Below are positions 1 through 4,693 of a stretch of 9,190 nt of DNA, one piece after another (positions within the stretch are counted from its first letter, which is position 1; every line of letters begins with the position of its first letter). A program made the position numbers and the translations under genes. Under the pieces are notes generated by a model, which made no database searches, had not been told where the DNA came from, and saw only the letters and a list, made by a program, of their open reading frames with translations. Source of the stretch: Modestobacter sp. (GTDB lineage Bacteria > Actinomycetota > Actinomycetes > Mycobacteriales > Geodermatophilaceae). The stretch is taken from the NCBI GenBank assembly GCA_025963425.1, contig JAOPUQ010000118.1:1-9190 (forward strand), written 5' to 3'.

Positions 1-696
1 ACCACGCTGGTCGGGCAGGCGCACGGCACCGGGCTGTACCGGCTGGCCCGCGCCGACGACGACCGCCCCGTGGTCACCGACCGCGAGGCCAAGTCGGTGT
101 CGGCGGAGGAGACCTTCGCCCGCGACCTCACCGACCCGGCCCGGCTGACCGCCGAGATCGACGCGTTGGCCGCCCGGGTGGGCAGCCGGCTACAGCGGTC
201 GGGCACCTCCGGGCGCACGGTGACCCTCAAGGTCCGCCGCCACGACTTCACCACGCTGACCCGCTCGCAGACCCTCCCCCAGCCCGTCGACGACCCGCGG
301 CAGATCGCCGAGGTGGCCCGCCGGCTGCTCGGCGCGGTCGACCGCTCCGGTGGGCTGCGGTTGCTGGGCGTGGGGGTCTCCGGACTGGCGACCTTCGTGC
401 AGGGCGACCTGTTCGCCGAGCGGGAGGCCGCGGAGGTGGCCTCCGCCGCCGTCGTCGAGGCGCCGGGGGCCGAGCCGGTGCCGGCCGACCCGCGGCCGGG
501 CCCGGCGGTCGTCGCCTGGTACCCCGGTCAGGACGTCGTCCACCCCGAGCTGGGGTCGGGGTGGGTGTGGGGCAGCGGCCTGAACCGGGTCACCGTGCGC
601 TTCGAGGGCCCGCGGACGACGCCCGGGCCGGTGCGCACGCTGGCCGCCGACGACCCCGACCTGCAGCCGGGCGACCCGCCGGACTGGACCGACTGA
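1..696 (+). CDS. dinB: DNA polymerase IV (DinB), C-terminal part, 5' end outside window
   Basis: This is the C-terminal 231 residues of a Y-family translesion polymerase, an error-prone enzyme that copies past damaged DNA in the cytoplasm. The reading frame is open from base 1, so the palm and catalytic carboxylates lie outside the window. Residues 1-25 match the thumb end (GLYRLA, then RPV). KSVSAEETF at residues 31-39 is the usual entry to the little-finger domain, which runs to about residue 133. QGDLF at residues 134-138 (bases 400-414) fits the sliding-clamp-binding pentapeptide. In most bacteria that motif ends the protein, but here about 93 more residues follow. They include an acidic/Pro/Ala linker and a compact block at 173-203 (VVHPELGSGWVWGSG, then VTVRFEG). 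Extensions of this kind are, from memory, common in actinobacterial DinB. The stop is TGA at 694-696. Other Y-family members such as ImuB are less likely given the SVSAEETF motif. Confidence 0.93.
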   Translation, partial: TTLVGQAHGTGLYRLARADDDRPVVTDREAKSVSAEETFARDLTDPARLTAEIDALAARVGSRLQRSGTSGRTVTLKVRRHDFTTLTRSQTLPQPVDDPRQIAEVARRLLGAVDRSGGLRLLGVGVSGLATFVQGDLFAEREAAEVASAAVVEAPGAEPVPADPRPGPAVVAWYPGQDVVHPELGSGWVWGSGLNRVTVRFEGPRTTPGPVRTLAADDPDLQPGDPPDWTD

Positions 697-733
697 GCCC
701 TGCGGGTCGCCCGGGGCGGCCACGGCCGGTCGG

Positions 734-750
734 CGCGGCACACTGCCGCG
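734..750 (+). terminator. Short perfect hairpin downstream of dinB
   Basis: CGCGGCA (734-740) and TGCCGCG (744-750) form a perfect 7-bp GC-rich stem with a CAC loop, 37 bases after the dinB stop. No T-run follows, so a classic intrinsic terminator is not shown. U-tract-less hairpins of this sort are often proposed as terminators in actinobacteria. It lies directly before the GTG at 751, so it could equally affect expression of that remnant. Confidence 0.35.
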
Positions 751-904
751 GTGGCCGGTGAGGACGTCGATGACTGGGTCGACCGGGGCTGCGACCTGGC
801 GAGGCCGGGGACCACGAGCAGGCCGCCCGGTGGTTCCGGCGGGCCGCCGCCGACGCCGGGGACCAGCGCGCCGTCCGGCTGATGCGGGAGTGGGCGGGGA
901 CTGA
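751..904 (+). pseudogene. Small Sel1/TPR-like coding remnant with two apparent frameshifts
   Basis: From GTG at 751 one frame reads VAGEDVDDWVDRGCDLA and then becomes low-complexity Pro/Gly up to a TGA at 880. Near base 800 the adjacent frame takes over with EAGDHEQAARWFRRAAADAG, then DQRAVRLMREWAG. This looks like a Sel1/TPR helix pair (A..G...AA.WF..AA..GD..A). A natural stop, TGA at 902-904, is in the third frame, and it would be reached if one G were missing from the G-run at 896-899. Two single-base losses would therefore restore an ORF of about 50 residues. It lies between dinB and the convergent thiD, sharing a hairpin with the thiD end. Either it is a decayed small gene or the assembly has two indels in G/C runs. 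The function is unknown; Sel1/TPR units generally bind proteins. Confidence 0.4.
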
Positions 905-926
905 GCCCCGTGGCTCAGGGCGCCCA
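891..926. terminator. Bidirectional terminator-like hairpin at the end of thiD
   Basis: Outer arms TGGGCG (891-896) and CGCCCA (921-926) pair perfectly, as do inner arms CTGAGCC (901-907) and GGCTCAG (912-918). The loop is CCGT, and a small internal loop (GGGA opposite GG) separates the two stems. The structure spans the thiD stop (915-917, minus strand) and the TGA at 902-904 that ends the plus-strand remnant. It sits where two convergent transcripts meet. There is no T-tract on either side. Confidence 0.5.
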
Positions 927-1745
927 CCAGCCGGCGAAGTGGTGCACCGGCCCGTGCCCGGAGCCCACGCCCAGCGCCGCGCCGCCCTCCAGCGCCGCCT
1001 GCAGGTAGTTCCGCGCGCCCTCCACCAGCGGCGCCCAGTCCACGTCTGTGTGCGGCTCGGCCAGCCGGGTCCGGGCGGCGAGCGCGGCGATCGCCGAGGA
1101 CAGCGTGCAGCCGGTGCCGTGCGTGGACGTGGTGTCCACCCGGGGCCGCCGGGTCTCCAGGACGCCATCCACCGTCACCAGCACGTCGACGCTCTCGTCC
1201 CCGCCGAGGTGACCACCCTTGAGCAGCACCGCCCGGGGACCCAGCGCCAGCAGGGCCAGCGCCTGGGGCGCCAGCTCGGCGACCGACGTCGCCGGGTCCA
1301 CGTCCAGCAACGCCGCGGCCTCCGGCACGTTGGGGGTCAGCAGGTCGGTGACCGGCAGCAGCACCGTGCGGACGGCGTCCACCGCGTCCTCGTCGATGAG
1401 CCGGTCACCACTGGTCGCCACCATCACCGGGTCGCACACCACCGGCCCGCCCGGCCGGCCGGCCAGCACCGCGGCGACCTCGCGCACGACGGCCGCGGAG
1501 CCGAGCATGCCCAGCTTCGTGGCGTGCACGGTCACGTCGCCCAGCAGCGTGCGCAGCTGGTCGCCGACGAACTCCGCCGGGACGGCGTGCACCCCGGTGA
1601 CGCCCCGGGTGTTCTGCGCGGTCAGCGCGGTCAGCACCGCGGTGCCGTAGGTGCCCAGTGCGCTGAAGGTCTTCAGGTCCGCCTGGATCCCGGCCCCGCC
1701 GCTGGGGTCGCTGCCGGCCACGGTCAGCGCCACCGCCGCGGTCAT
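915..1745 (-). CDS. thiD: Bifunctional hydroxymethylpyrimidine kinase / phosphomethylpyrimidine kinase ThiD
   Basis: A 276-residue cytoplasmic enzyme of the ribokinase-like family. It phosphorylates HMP to HMP-P and then to HMP-PP, the pyrimidine substrate of ThiE. Visible motifs are GSDPSGGAGIQAD at residues 11-23 (substrate-binding N-terminus, nearly identical to the E. coli family pattern), CDPVMVATSGDRL in the middle, LLKGGHL, and the HGTGCTLS anion-hole and catalytic segment around residues 209-216. Length is normal for the family. The ATG at 1743-1745 overlaps the thiE stop in an ATGA, so it is the third and last gene of the thiM-thiE-thiD operon and is probably translated by coupling. 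The stop lies inside the hairpin at 891-926. A pyridoxal kinase is possible in principle, but the QADLKTFSALG signature and the operon favour ThiD. Confidence 0.97.
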   Translation of the reverse strand: MTAAVALTVAGSDPSGGAGIQADLKTFSALGTYGTAVLTALTAQNTRGVTGVHAVPAEFVGDQLRTLLGDVTVHATKLGMLGSAAVVREVAAVLAGRPGGPVVCDPVMVATSGDRLIDEDAVDAVRTVLLPVTDLLTPNVPEAAALLDVDPATSVAELAPQALALLALGPRAVLLKGGHLGGDESVDVLVTVDGVLETRRPRVDTTSTHGTGCTLSSAIAALAARTRLAEPHTDVDWAPLVEGARNYLQAALEGGAALGVGSGHGPVHHFAGWWAP

Positions 1746-2407
1746 GAGCGCACCAGCTCGCGGTCCAGCACCGTCCGCAGGGTGCGCGCGGCGGCCGCCG
1801 GGTCGGCGGCGGCGCAGATGTCGGAGACCACGCAGACGCCGTCCACCCCGGTCGCCGCCACCGATGCGGCGTTGGCCGCGTGGATGCCGCCGATGGCCAC
1901 CGACACCAGCCCCGCCGCGCGGGCACCGGCGGCCAGCGCACGGGTGCCCGCCAGGCCCAGCCCCGGGCCGGCGTCGGGCTTGGTGGGGGTGGCCCAGACC
2001 GGGCTCAGCCCGACCAGGTCGATCGTGCCCGCCGGCAGCGCGCGCACCGCGGCCAGCCCAGCGGCGTCGCCCACCGAGACCCCGATCAGCGGCCCGGGCC
2101 CCAGCAGGGCGCGGACCTCGTCGGCCGGCAGGTCGTCGGCGCCCAGGTGCACGCCGTCCGCGCCGGCCAGCAGGGCGACGTCGACCGCGTCGTTGACGAC
2201 CAGGCGGACGTCGGGGCGGTCGGCCAGTACCGCCTGCACGGCCCGGGTGAGGGCGAGCAGGTCGCGGCGGCCGGCGGTCTTGTCCCGCACCTGGACGGCG
2301 GTCACCCCGCCGGCGACGGCGGCGGCCACCACGTCGGGCACCGACCGCGGTACGCAGAGGGCCGTGTCGGTGACGAGGTACAGCCGCGGGTCGAACGACC
2401 TGGTCAT
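1742..2407 (-). CDS. thiE: Thiamine-phosphate synthase ThiE
   Basis: A 221-residue (beta/alpha)8-barrel enzyme that condenses HMP-PP with thiazole phosphate (THZ-P) to give thiamine phosphate and pyrophosphate. It therefore joins the products of its two neighbours, ThiD and ThiM. The motifs follow the family in order: YLVTDTALC near the N-terminus, GGVTAVQVRDK (pyrophosphate and substrate site), VVNDAVDVALLAGADGVHLG, IGVSVGD, LSPVWATPTKPDAGPGLGL, and VAIGGIHAANAASV near the end. I chose the ATG at 2405-2407 because it begins just before the conserved DPRLYLVTD strand and overlaps the thiM stop in an ATGA. The frame stays open far upstream, but the sequence there is antisense or intergenic and unlike ThiE. 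The TenI paralogue is less likely because of its full length and TPTKP motif. Confidence 0.97.
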   Translation of the reverse strand: MTRSFDPRLYLVTDTALCVPRSVPDVVAAAVAGGVTAVQVRDKTAGRRDLLALTRAVQAVLADRPDVRLVVNDAVDVALLAGADGVHLGADDLPADEVRALLGPGPLIGVSVGDAAGLAAVRALPAGTIDLVGLSPVWATPTKPDAGPGLGLAGTRALAAGARAAGLVSVAIGGIHAANAASVAATGVDGVCVVSDICAAADPAAAARTLRTVLDRELVRS

Positions 2408-3198
2408 GAGGTGCGGACGTCGGCGCCGGCCAGCGAGTCGCCGTCCAGCGCGTCGAGCGCGTCCAGCCACTGGGCGGCGAAGGTGCCCGGTCCGTCGGCG
2501 AGGTCCGCGGCGACCTCGGCGGCCAGTGCCACGTGGGCGTGTGCGGCGACGGTGCCGGTGAGCGGGTCGCCGGTGGCCGCGACGTAGGCGGCGACCAGGG
2601 CGCCGAGCGCGCACCCGGCCCCGGTGGTGCGGGTCAGCAGCGCCGACCCCCCGCCGATCCGCACGGTGGTGGTGCCGTCGGTGACCAGGTCGACCTCGCC
2701 GCTCACGGCGACCACGCCACCGGTGCGCCGGGCGAGCTCCTCCGCCGCGGCCAGCGCGTCGTCCGCGGTGGCGGTGCTGTCCACCCCCCGCCCGCCGGCG
2801 CCGGCGCCGGCGACGGCCAGCACCTCCGAGGCGTTGCCGCGCACCACCGTCGGGCGCAGCGCGACCAGCTCGGCGGCCAGGTCGGTGCGGAAGGACAGAC
2901 CGCCGACGGCCACCGGGTCCAGCACCCAGGGGGTGCCGGCCTCGTTCGCGGCCCGGGCGGCCAGCCGCATCGCCTCGGCGGTGCGGGCGTGCACGGTGCC
3001 CACGTTGACCAGCACCGCGGAGGCGACCGCGGCGAACTCGGCGGCCTCCTCCGGGGCGTCGACCATCGCCGGGGCGGCGCCCACGGCCAGCAGCGCGTTC
3101 GCTGTGAAGGCCTGGACGACGGTGTTGGTGAGGCAGTGCACCAGGGGTGCGGTGTCGGTGAGCTGCGTGCGAGCGGCACGCAGGGAGGTGGCGTCCAC
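2404..3198 (-). CDS. thiM: Hydroxyethylthiazole kinase ThiM
   Basis: A 264-residue ribokinase-like salvage kinase that phosphorylates 4-methyl-5-(2-hydroxyethyl)thiazole to give THZ-P for ThiE. Family motifs are PLVHCLTNTVV and the following ANALLAVGAAPAM near the N-terminus, VLDPVAVGG, VRGNASEVLAV, GRGVDST, VAVSGEVDLVTDG, and TTGAGCALGALVAA with the catalytic Cys of the GxGC motif. The start is GTG at 3196-3198, five bases after the closing stem of the TPP riboswitch, with the purine-rich GAAGGGA of the aptamer's 3' strand serving as ribosome-binding site. It is the first gene of the operon. No thiG, thiS or thiC is seen here, so this locus shows salvage plus coupling only. Confidence 0.97.
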   Translation of the reverse strand: MDATSLRAARTQLTDTAPLVHCLTNTVVQAFTANALLAVGAAPAMVDAPEEAAEFAAVASAVLVNVGTVHARTAEAMRLAARAANEAGTPWVLDPVAVGGLSFRTDLAAELVALRPTVVRGNASEVLAVAGAGAGGRGVDSTATADDALAAAEELARRTGGVVAVSGEVDLVTDGTTTVRIGGGSALLTRTTGAGCALGALVAAYVAATGDPLTGTVAAHAHVALAAEVAADLADGPGTFAAQWLDALDALDGDSLAGADVRTS

Positions 3199-3203
3199 GC
3201 CGT

Positions 3204-3277
3204 GACATCCCTTCGCCAGCGCGAGCTGGAGCAGGTTCGACGGGTGTGCTCTCAGTCCCGGCGGGACACCCCGTGTC
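3204..3277 (-). promoter_or_regulatory. TPP riboswitch (THI element) upstream of thiM
   Basis: Read on the minus strand, the leader has the conserved pieces of a thiamine-pyrophosphate aptamer in order: GACACGGGGTG, then GGGACTGAGAGC (the CUGAGA core), ACACCCG, GAACCTG, a CCAGC...GCTGG arm, and GCGAAGGGATGTC. GACA (3277-3274) pairs with TGTC (3207-3204) to close P1. The thiM GTG begins five bases later, so there is no room for a separate expression platform. The only purine-rich ribosome-binding site (GAAGGGA) is part of the conserved aptamer core. TPP binding should therefore hide it and switch off translation of thiM, and by coupling thiE and thiD. Confidence 0.95.
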
Positions 3278-3285
3278 GGCCAGCG

Positions 3286-3291
3286 ACGCTA
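3286..3291 (-). promoter_or_regulatory. Possible -10 box for the thiMED operon
   Basis: TAGCGT on the minus strand fits the TAnnnT pattern of actinobacterial housekeeping promoters. Transcription would start near 3279, almost exactly at the 5' end of the aptamer, giving a leader of about 80 bases. No convincing -35 hexamer is visible. TAGTAG three bases upstream (3294-3289) is an alternative. Confidence 0.35.
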
Positions 3292-3502
3292 CTACCCCTG
3301 ACGCCGGGCCTCGGGCCCGTCCCCAGCTCATCCGACCGGGTGGCCCGGCGGTCCACAGTTGCGGAACGAGTCCTGTCCACGAGCCGCTGACCTGTGACTC
3401 TGTGCCCGACATCCGGCGAGGGAGGGGTTCGCGGACCCGATTGCGCGGTTTTCCTCGCCGTCGGCGGGTTCGGCCCCGCGGGGGCCACAGGCCTGAGCAG
3501 CC

Positions 3503-3509
3503 GGGAGGA
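3503..3509 (+). promoter_or_regulatory. Ribosome-binding site fixing the GNAT start
   Basis: GGGAGGA ends seven bases before GTG at 3517. It supports that start over the longer in-frame option at 3394, whose extra 41 residues look like intergenic sequence. Confidence 0.75.
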
Positions 3510-3516
3510 TGGCCGG

Positions 3517-3972
3517 GTGACCGACGCACCGGCCCTGCGCACGGCCCGCTTCGCGGAGCTGACCCCTGCCGAGCTCTACGGCATCCTGCGGCTGCGGGTC
3601 GACGTGTTCGTCGTGGAGCAGGAGTGCCCGTACCCGGAGCTGGACGGCCGCGACGCCGAACCGGGCACCGTGCACCTGTGGCACGAGGCGCCCGACGGCA
3701 CGGTGCTGTCGACCATCCGGGTGCTGGAGAACGGCGAGGACCGGGCGATCGGCCGGGTCGCCACCGCGTCGGGCGCCCGCGGACAGGGGCTGTCGGCGGC
3801 ACTGGTGGAGCTCGGCATCGAGCTGTGCGGCGGGCGGACGATCGACATCGGGGCCCAGGCGTACCTGGAGGGCTGGTACGAGCGGTTCGGCTTCCGGCGC
3901 TCCGGCCCCGACTACCTCGAGGACGGCATCCTGCACCTGCCGATGCGCCGGGCCGGTGACGCCCCAGGGTGA
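3517..3972 (+). CDS. ElaA-like GNAT family N-acetyltransferase
   Basis: A 151-residue single-domain acetyl-CoA-dependent acetyltransferase, the usual length for the ElaA group. The N-terminal half carries the ElaA hallmark LRVDVFVVEQECPYPELDGRD (residues 26-46). The acetyl-CoA pyrophosphate-binding loop is at residues 78-101, with IGRVATASGARGQGLS. AQAYLEGWYERFGF (113-126) is the usual C-terminal GNAT motif with the conserved Tyr. The substrate of ElaA proteins is unknown, so no specific reaction can be named. The GTG start is set by GGGAGGA at 3503-3509. It is divergent from the thi operon and followed after 136 bases by the TasA-like gene. It looks monocistronic and housekeeping, with codon use like its neighbours. 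Confidence 0.88.
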   Translation: MTDAPALRTARFAELTPAELYGILRLRVDVFVVEQECPYPELDGRDAEPGTVHLWHEAPDGTVLSTIRVLENGEDRAIGRVATASGARGQGLSAALVELGIELCGGRTIDIGAQAYLEGWYERFGFRRSGPDYLEDGILHLPMRRAGDAPG

Positions 3973-3978
3973 CAATGC

Positions 3979-3994
3979 GTGTGCAGCTGATCAC
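3979..3994. promoter_or_regulatory. Imperfect 16-bp palindrome, possible operator
   Basis: GTGTGCAGCTGATCAC is symmetric as GTG-nn-CAGCTG-nn-CAC, seven bases after the GNAT stop and about 54 bases upstream of a possible -10 box for the TasA-like gene. The place and symmetry suit a dimeric regulator, but no known operator consensus is recognised and chance is a fair explanation. Confidence 0.2.
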
Positions 3995-4047
3995 CCAAGT
4001 GAGTGGGACCCCTTACGCGCAGTCTTCCAGCAGTGACAGTGCGTTCG

Positions 4048-4053
4048 TAATCT
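4048..4053 (+). promoter_or_regulatory. Possible -10 box for the TasA-like/SipW-LamG pair
   Basis: TAATCT fits TAnnnT and is one of the few AT-rich hexamers between 3973 and 4108. Transcription would start near 4060, leaving a leader of roughly 49 bases. The -35 position at 17 bases (TTCCAG) is weak. Confidence 0.3.
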
Positions 4054-4108
4054 TGGCCGGACCGGGAGCCTCGCAGCAGGCGGTGCCCCACTCCGGACCG
4101 GAGACACG

Positions 4109-4693
4109 ATGAGCAGGGCCCCCGCCCATGCCCCACGGCGCAGCACGCGCCGGGGGACCCGGCTGGTGCTCGCCCTCACCCTGCTCGCCGCGCTGATCCT
4201 GGCGGCGTCGTTCGTCTGGCGCGCCGCCTACGCCGGCTTCTCCGTCACCACGTACGCGGCGAACGTCCCGGTGTCGACCGCGACGCTGGCCCTGGCCGAC
4301 GACGACGCCGGCACGGCCTTCTTCGCCGCCACCGACCTGCGCCCGGGGGCGGCCGGCACCCGCTGCCTCGTGGTGACGTCCACCAGCTCGGCGCCGACCA
4401 CGGTGAAGGTCTACGCCGGCACCCGGACGTCGACGGCCCTGTCCGGCGCGCTGCGGCTGACCGTCGACAGCGGCCCGGGTGGGTGCGCGGGCTTCGTCTC
4501 CGGCGGCGGCGCCACGACCAGCACCCTCTCGGCCTTCCCGACCACCTACGCGGCGGGCGTCACCAGCTGGACCACCACCGGCACCCCCGGTGAGACACGC
4601 GCCTACCAGGTGACCTACAGCCTGCCGGCGTCCGCGACCTCCGGTCAGAACGGGACGGCGTCGCTGAGCCTCACCTGGGAGGCGCAGTCGTGA
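4109..4693 (+). CDS. TasA/camelysin-like exported protein with SipW-type signal peptide
   Basis: A 194-residue exported protein. Residues 1-17 are basic and 18-37 form a hydrophobic stretch ending near RAAYA; cleavage after Ala42 would fit an AxA site. The following GFSVTTYAANVPVSTATLAL has the pattern of SipW-dependent substrates (F, T and N spaced before a TxTL strand), as in the TasA/CalY group of biofilm-fibre or surface proteins. The body is Thr/Ser/Ala/Gly-rich beta sandwich-like sequence: LRPGAAGTRCLVVTSTSSA (78-96), Cys86 and Cys126 as a possible disulfide, and a C-terminal GETRAYQVTYSLPASA block ending SLSLTWEAQS, typical of camelysin-like proteins. ATG at 4109 has GGAGA at 4100-4104. 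Its stop overlaps the signal peptidase start (GTGA), so the two are co-translated. It is probably the peptidase's substrate. Fibre formation is inferred only from family resemblance. Confidence 0.72.
   Translation: MSRAPAHAPRRSTRRGTRLVLALTLLAALILAASFVWRAAYAGFSVTTYAANVPVSTATLALADDDAGTAFFAATDLRPGAAGTRCLVVTSTSSAPTTVKVYAGTRTSTALSGALRLTVDSGPGGCAGFVSGGGATTSTLSAFPTTYAAGVTSWTTTGTPGETRAYQVTYSLPASATSGQNGTASLSLTWEAQS

Noticed and set aside
882..2561. Long plus-strand open frame across thiD and thiE
   Set aside because: It is antisense to two clear thiamine genes, and its Arg/Ala/Gly/Pro-rich translation has no family pattern. Long antisense frames are usual in very GC-rich DNA.
3305..3319. CGGGC...GCCCG inverted repeat upstream of the thi operon
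   Set aside because: It has only five pairs in a very GC-rich region and lies upstream of the proposed transcript start. Chance is enough to explain it.
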